15,137 nucleotides of DNA from an uncultured Desulfobacterium sp. (GTDB lineage Bacteria; Desulfobacterota; Desulfobacteria; Desulfobacterales; Desulfobacteraceae). The position numbers were made by a program, and so were the translations under genes. How positions within the stretch are numbered: position 1 is the stretch's first letter; every line of letters begins with the position of its first letter. The notes below the pieces were generated by a model. It was not told the origin of the DNA. It searched no databases and saw nothing but the letters and a program-made list of their open reading frames with translations. The DNA lies in the NCBI GenBank assembly GCA_937124525.1, contig CAKZLA010000129.1, positions 1-15,137 on the forward strand. Reading direction: 5' to 3'. Shown in pieces: positions 6,655-13,969 of this stretch.

Positions 6655-7074
6655 TCATTCACGTCTGTTTTCTTCACCTCTGAGGATGGCGCTGGCCTGG
6701 GAAATGCTTCGTTTGCCGTATTCCACCAGAATCTGTACGGTCTCCATCAAAGGGGTTTTCTCCCTTATTTCCATGGCCTTCATTAAAATAGGCAGATTGA
6801 CCCCACTCATCACCTCAACCTTGTCCTCTTCAAGAAAGGAGTAGCTCAAGTTGGAGGGAGTGCCACCGAACATATCCGTAAAGATGATGACTCCCTTGTC
6901 GTGCCTTACCTTTTTAATGCCATTTTTAATTTTTTTCAGCAGTGCATCTGGATTTTCTTTGATATCAATGGAGATGGCGGCAAGACTTTCATATTTCATG
7001 TCCATGATAAATTCAAGGGTATCTATGAGAGATTGCCCCAATCCGGCATGGGTTACCACAAGAATTCCTGTCAT
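6655..7074 (-). CDS. PTS EIIA component, mannose/sorbose family
   Basis: A single-domain 139-aa EIIA of the Man family. The phosphorylatable histidine is H9 in VVTHAGLG, and the family segment FTDMFGGTPSN is present. There are no EIIB, EIIC or EIID genes next to it. In this place, overlapping rapZ by ATGA (7071-7074), it is more likely a regulatory phospho-carrier than part of a sugar transporter. Similar rapZ-EIIA(Man) pairs are found in other Desulfobacterota, where the usual E. coli neighbour is NPr. The physiological phospho-donor is not visible here. Confidence 0.88.
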   Translation of the reverse strand: MTGILVVTHAGLGQSLIDTLEFIMDMKYESLAAISIDIKENPDALLKKIKNGIKKVRHDKGVIIFTDMFGGTPSNLSYSFLEEDKVEVMSGVNLPILMKAMEIREKTPLMETVQILVEYGKRSISQASAILRGEENRRE

Positions 7075-7952
7075 ATTTTCATTATATCCCTGTTGATGTC
7101 TCTGTGTGTAATGGTAACGGTCTTTTTTTTATGGTTCAGGTACTCAAAGAGTTTCCTGGCTATGGCAACGCTGCGGTGACGTCCCCCGGTGCATCCAATG
7201 GCGATGGTCAGGTAAGCCTTTCCTTCTTTTTCATACAGCGGAACTAAAAAATCAAGAAGGGTGTGGTATTTTTCAAAAAATTGAACAGCCTCATCCGTGG
7301 TTAGAACAAAGTCCTTTACCCCACGAGATTCCCCATCCAGATCTTTCAGCTCGGGCACAAAATAGGGGTTTTTTAAAAACCGCATATCCATGACCAGATC
7401 AGCTTCCCTGGGAAGGCCATATTTAAAGCCAAAGGAGAGGATATTGATCTTAATTCGGGATTTTATGGATTTTTCTTCCTGGGCAAGGGCTGTTATTTTT
7501 GCCTTGAGCTGGTGAACGTTCAGGGTGGAGGTGTCGATGATAATGTCGGCGGTGCTTCGAATGGAAAGCATTTTCTTTTTTTCGGAACGAATGCTGGCCA
7601 CGAGGGTCTTATGATGATCCACGGGGTGGTGTCGCCTGGTTTGGCTGTATCGACTCACCAATACATCTTCATCTGCTTCAAGGAATATGGTTTCCGGGTT
7701 AAATCCGTTTTCCCGCAGCTCTTCCATGATGCCGGTGTAATGGCACAGGAAATCCCCGGCCCTCATGTCCATAACAAAGGCAAATCCATTGATTCCAGGG
7801 GCGTTTTGAATGGGAAGTTCAAGGAATTTGGGCAAAAGGGGCATGGGCATGTTGTCAACGCAATAGAATCCCGCATCTTCGAGAGCTGCCATGACAGTGC
7901 TTTTGCCAGAACCGGACAGGCCGGTTATGATGAATAATTTTGTATTTTTCAC
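7071..7952 (-). CDS. rapZ: RapZ (YvcJ) family nucleotide-binding protein
   Basis: The family includes the E. coli RNase adapter that senses glucosamine-6-phosphate and guides decay of the sRNA GlmZ. Family members bind ATP/GTP and nucleotide-like signals. From the GTG at 7952 the protein has 293 aa, close to the 284 aa of E. coli. It has Walker A GLSGSGKS (11-18), FYCVDNMP shortly after, and the C-terminal signature GCTGGRHRSVAIA. GGGAG lies 7 nt before this GTG. The open frame continues to 8033, but the added residues do not look like RapZ and have no ribosome site, so the longer start is rejected. Its neighbours ptsN and EIIA(Man) suggest control of envelope precursor supply, which fits the kds/lpt genes upstream. 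Confidence 0.93.
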   Translation of the reverse strand: MKNTKLFIITGLSGSGKSTVMAALEDAGFYCVDNMPMPLLPKFLELPIQNAPGINGFAFVMDMRAGDFLCHYTGIMEELRENGFNPETIFLEADEDVLVSRYSQTRRHHPVDHHKTLVASIRSEKKKMLSIRSTADIIIDTSTLNVHQLKAKITALAQEEKSIKSRIKINILSFGFKYGLPREADLVMDMRFLKNPYFVPELKDLDGESRGVKDFVLTTDEAVQFFEKYHTLLDFLVPLYEKEGKAYLTIAIGCTGGRHRSVAIARKLFEYLNHKKKTVTITHRDINRDIMKI

Positions 7953-8031
7953 GCATGATCTCCCGACGGATGGTGACTGACAGTCAATGCGTTTCCTCTG
8001 TCCCTGACCTGTATCCGGGAGGGGCTGAAGC

Positions 8032-8073
8032 AAGCCAGGGAAGACACGATATCATGCGTGTTTTCCCTGGCTT
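8032..8073. other. Long hairpin between ptsN and rapZ
   Basis: AAGCCAGGGAAGACACG (8032-8048) and CGTGTTTTCCCTGGCTT (8057-8073) form a 17-bp stem with one mismatch (a G-U pair on the plus strand, C-A on the minus) around an 8-nt loop. No U run follows on the minus strand, so it is not a standard terminator. It may be an RNase site, an mRNA stabiliser or an attenuator controlling rapZ levels relative to ptsN. Confidence 0.65.
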
Positions 8074-8086
8074 TAAGCAATTGAAC

Positions 8087-8545
8087 TCAGAACTCGTCAT
8101 CCACATCATGGATGATTTGGACAATGTCATCCACGTTTTCAGCTTTCATTAACCGGTCCTTAAAATCGCTCTGCTTGAGCAGACGTGAAATCTGGGCCAG
8201 CACCTTCAGGTGACTTCCTGTGGAATTTTCCGGCGTAATTAGCAGGAAAAAAATGTGAACCGGTTTGTTGTCCAGGGAATCAAAATCCACACCGCCACGA
8301 CTGAGTCCAAACCCCACCACAATGGAATTGATGGCATTGAGTTTTCCGTGGGGAATTCCAATTCCTCCTCCGATTCCCGTGCTGCCGAGCTGTTCTCGTT
8401 CCAGCAAGACTTTTAAGATGTGCTGGCTGTTGGTCTCTGCCATGCCGGATACTGCGGCTGCAAGTTCCTCCAGTACGCCTTTTTTGTCATTGGATTTCAG
8501 ATCTGCAATAATGGCAGATCTGTGAAGAATCTCTGATATTTTCAT
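8087..8545 (-). CDS. ptsN: PtsN, EIIA of the nitrogen-related PTS
   Basis: A 152-aa EIIA(Ntr) regulatory protein. The phosphorylated histidine is H66 in GIPHGKL, preceded by the glycine-rich GIGGGIGIPHG motif. In proteobacteria it is phosphorylated through PtsP and NPr and adjusts potassium uptake, the phosphate response and envelope metabolism; it is not a sugar permease part. The weak Shine-Dalgarno AGGTG lies about 10 nt before the ATG. It follows hpf by 29 nt in the conserved rpoN-hpf-ptsN-rapZ order. Confidence 0.96.
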   Translation of the reverse strand: MKISEILHRSAIIADLKSNDKKGVLEELAAAVSGMAETNSQHILKVLLEREQLGSTGIGGGIGIPHGKLNAINSIVVGFGLSRGGVDFDSLDNKPVHIFFLLITPENSTGSHLKVLAQISRLLKQSDFKDRLMKAENVDDIVQIIHDVDDEF

Positions 8546-8574
8546 GTAGGGTTACACCTGAAGTATATAAAATA

Positions 8575-9141
8575 TTAGTTGTGGGGCTGTATGAGACCCA
8601 GGTTTCCATCATTACGTCGATAAAGGACGTTGACGCGCTCTGTCCGGGCATTGCTGAAAACAAAGAAATTATCCTCCCCTGCAGTGAGTTGGCTCACCGC
8701 ATCGTCCACATCCATGGGCTTCACGTTTATGGATTCCAGCACCACTTCAGGAGCTGGGATAATCTCCGGTGAAGGAGTGGCACTTTCAGTGTCGGGCATG
8801 GCAGGGCTGACAAAGGCGAGATCCTCATCCTTGATACTTTGTTTGTTGCCGGACATGTGCCGTCGACTTTTTTCCTTATTTTTTTTGATTTGTGATTTAA
8901 GTTTTTCCACGAGCATATCAATGGAAGAGTACATATTTTCCGATGATTCCCTGGCATGGAGTTTCATTTTATCGCAAATCAGGGTGATTTCAACAATATG
9001 TCTGATTTTTTCCACGGAAAGCACCACACTTGCCTCAGCGGGACTTTCCAGCATTTTGTCAAAGCGATCCATTTTTTTCTGAACATAGGACTTTAAAGCA
9101 TCGGAAGGATCAATTCGTTTGAAAGTTACGGCTGTGTGCAT
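8575..9141 (-). CDS. hpf: Long-form ribosome hibernation promoting factor
   Basis: It binds the 30S decoding region and, in the long form, joins 70S ribosomes into 100S dimers in starved cells. The 188-aa protein has the N-terminal S30AE fold (about 1-95), a variable Pro/Ser/Glu-rich linker (about 105-135) and the C-terminal dimerisation domain that includes KPMDVDDAVSQL, NFFVFSN and VLYRRNDGNLGLI. E. coli has only the short, ~95-aa form at the same locus, so this is the long type common outside gammaproteobacteria. A strong GGGAGG lies about 7 nt before the ATG, suggesting high expression compared with rpoN upstream. The gap from rpoN is 12 nt. Confidence 0.96.
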   Translation of the reverse strand: MHTAVTFKRIDPSDALKSYVQKKMDRFDKMLESPAEASVVLSVEKIRHIVEITLICDKMKLHARESSENMYSSIDMLVEKLKSQIKKNKEKSRRHMSGNKQSIKDEDLAFVSPAMPDTESATPSPEIIPAPEVVLESINVKPMDVDDAVSQLTAGEDNFFVFSNARTERVNVLYRRNDGNLGLIQPHN

Positions 9142-9153
9142 AGTATTACCTCC

Positions 9154-10590
9154 CTAAAATTGTTTTCGTTTGCTGGATGGAAGAATGTAGAGCATCTCCC
9201 TGTACTTTGCCACGGTTCTTCTGGCAATGGTTATATTGTCCTCTTTCAGTAGTGCTGCCAGCTTTTTATCACTCAACGGGTGCTGGGGGTCCTCTTTGGC
9301 CACAAGGTCTTTGATTTTTTCCTTGACACTTTCAGAGGCCATGGCATCGCCATTGGTGCGTCTGATGGAGCTGTTAAAAAAATATTTCAGTTCAAACATC
9401 CCCTGGGGGGTGTAGGCATATTTGTTGGTGGTCACCCGGCTGATGGTGGATTCGTGCATCTCAATGTCTTCGGCAACGTCTTTGAGTATCATGGGCTTTA
9501 AATGGGCAACGCCATGGTCAAAGAAATCCCGTTGGAATTTGATAATGCTTTCCATCACCGCATAAATGGTTTTCTGACGTTGGTGAATGCTTTTAATCAA
9601 CCAGGAGGCAGCCTGCATTTTTTCATGGAGATAGGCCTTGGCATCCTTGGGTATTTCCGTGCCGTTGGAGATGGATTCCTTGTAGTAGCGGTTGATTTTC
9701 AGCTTGGGAAGGCCATCATCGTTCATGACAACCTTGAAATCATCGTCATCCTTGTAAACGTAAATGTCCGGAAGGATATAATGGGGTTCTTCCGAGGAGA
9801 ATTTTCGGCCAGGCTTGGGTTCCAGATATTTAATCACATTCACGCAGGCAATCACGTTTTCAATGGTGATATTCAGGGCACCGGCTATTTTTTTGTAATT
9901 TTTATTTTCAAGGTTTTTGATGTGCTCTGAGATGATCCTTTCAAGGATGGGGTTGTCAATGCCCAATCGTTTGACCTGGATGAGCAATGCCTCTTTAAGG
10001 TCCCGGGCGCACACGCCAGGGGGGTCAAAGGTCTGCATGGTTGTAAGAACGGTTTCCACGGCTTCCAAGTCAAATCCGCCGGATTGGGCAATTTCTTCAA
10101 TGGAAGCCCTCAGATATCCGTCAATATTGAGGTTGCCAATGATTAAGCTGCCGATTTGTTCCTCTGTTTCCGAGGGACTGTTCATGAGCAACTGCCACTG
10201 CAGATGTGCTTCCAGGGTTGTCTTTTGGCTGGTGAATGCCTCGTAGTTGGGGGCTTCCTGATGATCTCTTTCCGTGTGAACCCGGCCGGTGGAGTTATAT
10301 TCATTGATATAACTTTCCCAGTCAATGTCATCCCGGACCTTCTCATCAATGGTGACCTCTTTAACCGGCTCTTCCGTGGGGGGGACAGGGTCCTCTTTTT
10401 CCACATGCTGGTTGTCTTCCGGAGTATCTTCCACCGCTTCTTCCAGGGCGGGATTCTCTTCCATCTCCTGCTGTATCATACCTGCAAGCTCCAGGCGGGA
10501 CAGTTGGAGCAGTTTGATGGCCTGCTGCAACTGGGGAGTCATCACCAACTGTTGAGTCAAAGTTAAATTTTGTTGAAGTCCAAGTACCAT
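9154..10590 (-). CDS. rpoN: RNA polymerase sigma-54 factor
   Basis: It directs RNA polymerase to -24/-12 promoters that need AAA+ enhancer-binding activators. From the ATG at 10590 it has 478 aa, almost the E. coli length. It has the glutamine-rich activator region I (GLQQNLTLTQQLVMTPQLQQ onward), an acidic region II (about 50-80), the core-binding and HTH regions (HESTISRVTTNKYAYTPQGM), and the RpoN box ARRTVAKYRE (456-465). Two earlier in-frame starts (10608, 10671) would overlap lptB and add residues not seen in the family. The chosen ATG follows the lptB TGA by one base (TGATATG) with no close Shine-Dalgarno, so re-initiation from lptB is likely. Confidence 0.97.
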   Translation of the reverse strand: MVLGLQQNLTLTQQLVMTPQLQQAIKLLQLSRLELAGMIQQEMEENPALEEAVEDTPEDNQHVEKEDPVPPTEEPVKEVTIDEKVRDDIDWESYINEYNSTGRVHTERDHQEAPNYEAFTSQKTTLEAHLQWQLLMNSPSETEEQIGSLIIGNLNIDGYLRASIEEIAQSGGFDLEAVETVLTTMQTFDPPGVCARDLKEALLIQVKRLGIDNPILERIISEHIKNLENKNYKKIAGALNITIENVIACVNVIKYLEPKPGRKFSSEEPHYILPDIYVYKDDDDFKVVMNDDGLPKLKINRYYKESISNGTEIPKDAKAYLHEKMQAASWLIKSIHQRQKTIYAVMESIIKFQRDFFDHGVAHLKPMILKDVAEDIEMHESTISRVTTNKYAYTPQGMFELKYFFNSSIRRTNGDAMASESVKEKIKDLVAKEDPQHPLSDKKLAALLKEDNITIARRTVAKYREMLYILPSSKRKQF

Positions 10591-10591
10591 A

Positions 10592-11314
10592 TCAGAGTTT
10601 AAAGTCATCTCCCAGATAGATTTTACGTGCCAACTTGCTTGATGTGATTTTCTCGGGGGTGCCCGATTCAATCACAGTTCCCTCATTCATAATATAAGCG
10701 GTGTTGCAGACACAAAGTGTCTCCCGTACATTGTGATCGGAAATGAGAACTCCGATGCCTTTTTTTGTCAGTTGAACAATGATCTGCTGTATATCTGCCA
10801 CGGCAAGGGGGTCAATACCGGCAAAAGGTTCATCCAACAGGATAAAGAGAGGATCCGTGGAAAGGACCCTGGCAATTTCAAGCCTTCTGCGTTCTCCGCC
10901 GGAAAGTACGCTTGCCTTTTGATGGGCAAGGTTGAAAATACCCAACTCTTTCATGAGAGCATCTGTTTTTCCAGCAATATCCCCCGGGGGATCGGGCAAC
11001 ACCTCCAGCACTGCGGTGATATTTTGTCGAACGGTGAGTTTTTTGAAAATGGATGCTTCCTGGGGAAGATACCCAATACCGTTTCTTGCCCTCATGTACA
11101 TTGGATAGTCTGTAATTTCCTCCCGGTCAAGGAAAACCTTGCCTTCATCGGGTTTTATCAACCCCACTGCCATGTAAAATGTGGTGGTTTTCCCGGCACC
11201 ATTGGGACCCAGCAGGCCGGTGACCTCACCGTGCTTCACACAAATATTCACATCTTTTACAACGGTTCTGCCATTGTAAATTTTTATCAGATGGTTGAGA
11301 CTTAATTCCGGCAT
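10592..11314 (-). CDS. lptB: LptB, LPS export ATPase
   Basis: The cytoplasmic ATPase of the LptB2FGC complex, which pulls lipopolysaccharide out of the inner membrane. The 240-aa protein has Walker A GPNGAGKTT (36-44), Q-loop Q85, signature LSGGE (137-141), Walker B ending at D161-E162, and switch histidine H194. It starts 2 nt after the lptA TAA and is followed directly by rpoN. LptF and LptG are not in the window. Confidence 0.97.
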   Translation of the reverse strand: MPELSLNHLIKIYNGRTVVKDVNICVKHGEVTGLLGPNGAGKTTTFYMAVGLIKPDEGKVFLDREEITDYPMYMRARNGIGYLPQEASIFKKLTVRQNITAVLEVLPDPPGDIAGKTDALMKELGIFNLAHQKASVLSGGERRRLEIARVLSTDPLFILLDEPFAGIDPLAVADIQQIIVQLTKKGIGVLISDHNVRETLCVCNTAYIMNEGTVIESGTPEKITSSKLARKIYLGDDFKL

Positions 11315-11316
11315 GA

Positions 11317-11883
11317 TTAATTTGTTCCAGGTTTGGGGGTGTTGGAATCAAAAAAGGCCTCCACCCGCCTGGTTTTACCACCTTCCACCACCACGCGACG
11401 GGTGTCCTGGAACAGGGTGATTTTTTTACCGGTGACATAATTTTTGCCCGACAGTACCGTGGGGGCTTTTCCCGTGAGCACAATGGTTTTTTTTGTGGTG
11501 TTGTACACGGCTTTATCTGCGGTTGCCGTGGCATCCTTCTGGATTACCTTGACATTGCCCGAAGCAACGAGTTGCTTGACGTTGTCATCTGGAGTTTGTG
11601 AATCTGCCTTGACTGCCCGACTTTTTTTCTCTGCTTCGGAATAGAGAAACACTATGACATGATCTGCGTGTATAGTTGCATCCAGTCTTGTGGCCACCAC
11701 ATTTCCGGTGAACTCCACTTGGGAATTTTTATCATCAAACATCATGGTATCCGAGGTAATGTGCACTTTTTCTGCCGGAACATTGGCTGGTTTCTCTGCC
11801 GCCTGGAGCCGGGTCGGGGCGACGATATTGCTCAATAGGCAGGTCAGGGTCAGTGTTGTTAAAAATATTTTTTTAAGATTCAA
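11317..11883 (-). CDS. lptA: LptA, periplasmic LPS bridge protein (OstA domain)
   Basis: It forms the periplasmic bridge that carries LPS from LptC to the outer-membrane LptD. The 188-aa protein has a signal peptide (about 1-28, cut near RLQA/A) and a beta-rich OstA repeat region (VHITSDTMMFDDKNSQVEF onward). The start is TTG: it is the only start in frame that keeps the signal peptide, and AAGGTG lies 7 nt before it. The gap after lptC is 18 nt. Confidence 0.92.
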   Translation of the reverse strand: MNLKKIFLTTLTLTCLLSNIVAPTRLQAAEKPANVPAEKVHITSDTMMFDDKNSQVEFTGNVVATRLDATIHADHVIVFLYSEAEKKSRAVKADSQTPDDNVKQLVASGNVKVIQKDATATADKAVYNTTKKTIVLTGKAPTVLSGKNYVTGKKITLFQDTRRVVVEGGKTRRVEAFFDSNTPKPGTN

Positions 11884-11901
11884 TATTGAGCACCTTTTCG
11901 G

Positions 11902-12477
11902 TCATTTGTTCTCTGAAAAAAAACCCTCAAAATTACCCATTAGTTGCATCACGCGCGGATTTAGATTCACAGTTAATTGATCTGCTGTGAGCCTTGCCTG
12001 GGGTGTCGTTAGAACTACCGGAGTCGTTGAATATATTATATGTCTTTTCTTTTCATATTGCAACCGGTCAGTTTCCAGACGTCGGTCCTGGTGACGGACC
12101 ACCACGGTATCGGAAAAGGTCATGTCCTGGGCTTCGGTGTCAATGCTGCCGGTCCGGGACGTCAGGTGAATTTCCCCACCGTTGGTGAGGAAAAAATGGA
12201 CCGAAACATCCTCCAGAACAGCCAGGTGCTTTTCTTTTAAAATGCGGGCGGATGCGGCATCCAGTGTCCATTCTTTAATGCCGTTTCTGGTGGATGTCTG
12301 GCGCATGGCCCCAAGGGCAATCAAGGTCTTGGAATCAATGTCAATGTTTTTCACCACCTGCTCCTTTGAGGTGATGCGGTTGACAAGATAGAGGGAAAAA
12401 AGCGCTGCCACCACGCAGCCCATGATAATGGCAAGGGTAAAAAGGAGCCTGTTCCTGCCCTGGAGAGCTGATTTCAT
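11902..12477 (-). CDS. lptC: LptC, LPS export protein anchored in the inner membrane
   Basis: It receives LPS from LptB2FG and passes it to LptA. From the ATG at 12477 it has 191 aa. One N-terminal membrane segment (about 12-34, LLFTLAIIMGCVVAALFSLY) is followed by a periplasmic OstA-like beta domain with the typical ARILKEKHLAVLEDV and TGSIDTEAQDM segments. The ATG overlaps the kdsC TGA (ATGA, 12474-12477) and AGGA lies 9 nt upstream. A start at 12507 is also open but would overlap kdsC by 34 nt. The assignment rests on fold features and position between kdsC and lptA. Confidence 0.88.
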   Translation of the reverse strand: MKSALQGRNRLLFTLAIIMGCVVAALFSLYLVNRITSKEQVVKNIDIDSKTLIALGAMRQTSTRNGIKEWTLDAASARILKEKHLAVLEDVSVHFFLTNGGEIHLTSRTGSIDTEAQDMTFSDTVVVRHQDRRLETDRLQYEKKRHIIYSTTPVVLTTPQARLTADQLTVNLNPRVMQLMGNFEGFFSENK

Positions 12478-12998
12478 GCCAGAAATTCCTGGACTATTTT
12501 TTCCCATACCCCTTTTGCCTTGAGGATGTTTTCACACACCTCCCGCACGGCCCCATGGCCTCCTTTGCAGGTGGTGATGCCATGGGCCCGGGAGAGAAGT
12601 TCAAAGGGGGCACCGCTAACGGTGAAGAAAAGGCCTGCATTGTTATAAACTGCAAGGTCCGGCAGGTCATCGCCCATGAAGGCGGTGCAGGCAGCCGGAA
12701 TCTTTGTCCGGGTGAGAATAGTTTCAAAGACCTTTGATTTGTCTTTAACGCCCTGGAAAACGAGCTCAATGCCCAGATCCCGGCATCGCATGAGCAAGGC
12801 ATCGGACTGTCTGCCGGTAATGATGCCCACCTCTACACCGGCTTTCATCAGCAGGCGTAACCCCAGTCCATCTCTGACATTAAAGGTTTTGATTTCAGCC
12901 CCCATGTCAGAATAGGTAACACTGCCATCGGTTAATACTCCATCTACATCCAATAACAGCAATTGGATGCCTGCCATATCATTGGTTGGCATCATCAT
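12474..12998 (-). CDS. kdsC: KdsC, Kdo-8-phosphate phosphatase
   Basis: It dephosphorylates 3-deoxy-D-manno-octulosonate 8-phosphate, the step after KdsA. The 174-aa HAD protein of the tetrameric, cap-less KdsC type has DVDGVLTDG with D17 as nucleophile and D19, ITGRQS as motif II, and MGDDLPDLAVYNNAGL as the metal-binding motif. Three ATG codons in a row (12998, 12995, 12992) open the frame. The first overlaps the kdsA stop as ATGA and is taken as the start, but any of the three could be used. Confidence 0.96.
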   Translation of the reverse strand: MMMPTNDMAGIQLLLLDVDGVLTDGSVTYSDMGAEIKTFNVRDGLGLRLLMKAGVEVGIITGRQSDALLMRCRDLGIELVFQGVKDKSKVFETILTRTKIPAACTAFMGDDLPDLAVYNNAGLFFTVSGAPFELLSRAHGITTCKGGHGAVREVCENILKAKGVWEKIVQEFLA

Positions 12999-13804
12999 AG
13001 GGCTGCCTTGATTTTCATCAGGGAGGTCAAAAGTGCTTCCATCTCGTGGAGGGGAATAGAGTTGGGGCCGTCACACAGGGCAGCATTTGGATTGGGATGG
13101 GTCTCAATGAACAGGCCATCTGCCCCTACGGCCATGGCGGCCCGGGCCAGGGTGGGGGCAAATTTTCTTTCTCCAGCAGATGCGTTTCCCTTGCCCCCGG
13201 GCAGTTGAACACTGTGGGTGGCATCAAAAATCACAGGCACCCCCATCTCCTGGATGATCTCAATTCCCCGGAAGTCCACCACAAGATTATTATATCCAAA
13301 GCTTGTGCCCCGTTCGGTGATACTCACCTGTTGGCACCCGGCAGACCGGGCTTTTTCTATGATGTTTTTACAGTCCCAGGGGGCAAGAAACTGTCCTTTT
13401 TTGATATTCACCGGTTTGCCAGTTTGAGCTGCCGCCACAATGAGATCTGTCTGACGACATAAAAAAGCCGGGATTTGGATAAAATCAAGAACATCAGCTG
13501 CTCTTTCTGCCTGTTCCGGCAGGTGGACATCGGAGATTACTTTTATGCCCAGATCTTGTTTGATTTTCTTAAGAATTTCAAGTCCCTTATCCATGCCAGG
13601 CCCCCTGAAGGCATCAAAGGCGGTTCTATTGGCTTTGTCAAAGGAGGTTTTGAAAACAAAGGGAATTCCCAGTTTGTGGGTGAGTTCAGCCAGGGTCTGG
13701 GCCACCTGGTGCGTGGTGTCATAATTTTCAATGACACAGGGGCCAGCAATGAGAAAAAAAAGGGCTTTCCCCTTGGGGGCTGTGTTCTGTAAAAAATGAT
13801 TCAT
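12995..13804 (-). CDS. kdsA: KdsA, Kdo-8-phosphate synthase, metal-dependent class
   Basis: It condenses phosphoenolpyruvate with arabinose 5-phosphate to Kdo 8-phosphate, the first committed step of the LPS inner core. The 269-aa protein has the family segments KTSFDKANRT, SDVHLPEQ, RQTDLIVAAA, ITERGTSFGYNNLVVDFR and DATHSVQLPGG. The N-terminal AGPCVIEN carries cysteine where the E. coli enzyme has asparagine, which marks the metal-dependent class known from Aquifex. The ATG at 13804 is preferred over an in-frame GTG at 13816 because GGTGA lies 7 nt before it. It is the first gene of the long minus-strand unit. Confidence 0.96.
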   Translation of the reverse strand: MNHFLQNTAPKGKALFFLIAGPCVIENYDTTHQVAQTLAELTHKLGIPFVFKTSFDKANRTAFDAFRGPGMDKGLEILKKIKQDLGIKVISDVHLPEQAERAADVLDFIQIPAFLCRQTDLIVAAAQTGKPVNIKKGQFLAPWDCKNIIEKARSAGCQQVSITERGTSFGYNNLVVDFRGIEIIQEMGVPVIFDATHSVQLPGGKGNASAGERKFAPTLARAAMAVGADGLFIETHPNPNAALCDGPNSIPLHEMEALLTSLMKIKAAL

Positions 13805-13845
13805 TGGTTTTATCACCGTAATTTTTTAGGGGTTGGGTTTTTTAA

Positions 13846-13874
13846 AACCTATATTTCCGGGGGGTAAAAGTCAA
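13846..13874 (-). promoter_or_regulatory. Possible promoter for the kdsA-to-secG unit
   Basis: On the minus strand TTGACT (13874-13869) is followed by TAGGTT at 17 nt, or TATAGG at 15 nt. The -10 is imperfect, so the call is tentative. Its place in the divergent gap, about 40 nt before kdsA, fits. Confidence 0.4.
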
Positions 13875-13888
13875 CAATGGAAAAGACC

Positions 13889-13917
13889 TTGATAACTTGT
13901 GCCAGAGCTGCTATTTT
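13889..13917 (+). promoter_or_regulatory. Sigma-70-type promoter for the M23 peptidase gene
   Basis: TTGATA (13889-13894) and TATTTT (13912-13917) are separated by 17 nt, close to the sigma-70 consensus. The start of transcription would be about 45 nt before the ATG at 13970. It is divergent from, and only about 15 nt away from, the kdsA -35 box, so the two may compete. Confidence 0.5.
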
Positions 13918-13969
13918 ATTCAAGATTTTTGGTTTTAATGCTAACCTACTGAAAAGATAGGACCTATTA

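Noticed and set aside
7974..7986. Perfect 13-bp palindrome TGACTGACAGTCA before rapZ
   Set aside because: A 6+1+6 palindrome is expected several times by chance in 15 kb; no partner site was seen.
7953..8033. N-terminal extension of RapZ from a start at 8033
   Set aside because: The extra residues are not RapZ-like, span the hairpin and lack a ribosome site; GTG at 7952 has GGGAG at good spacing.
10591..10671. Longer sigma-54 starts at 10608 and 10671
   Set aside because: They overlap lptB and add residues ahead of the conserved glutamine-rich region I.
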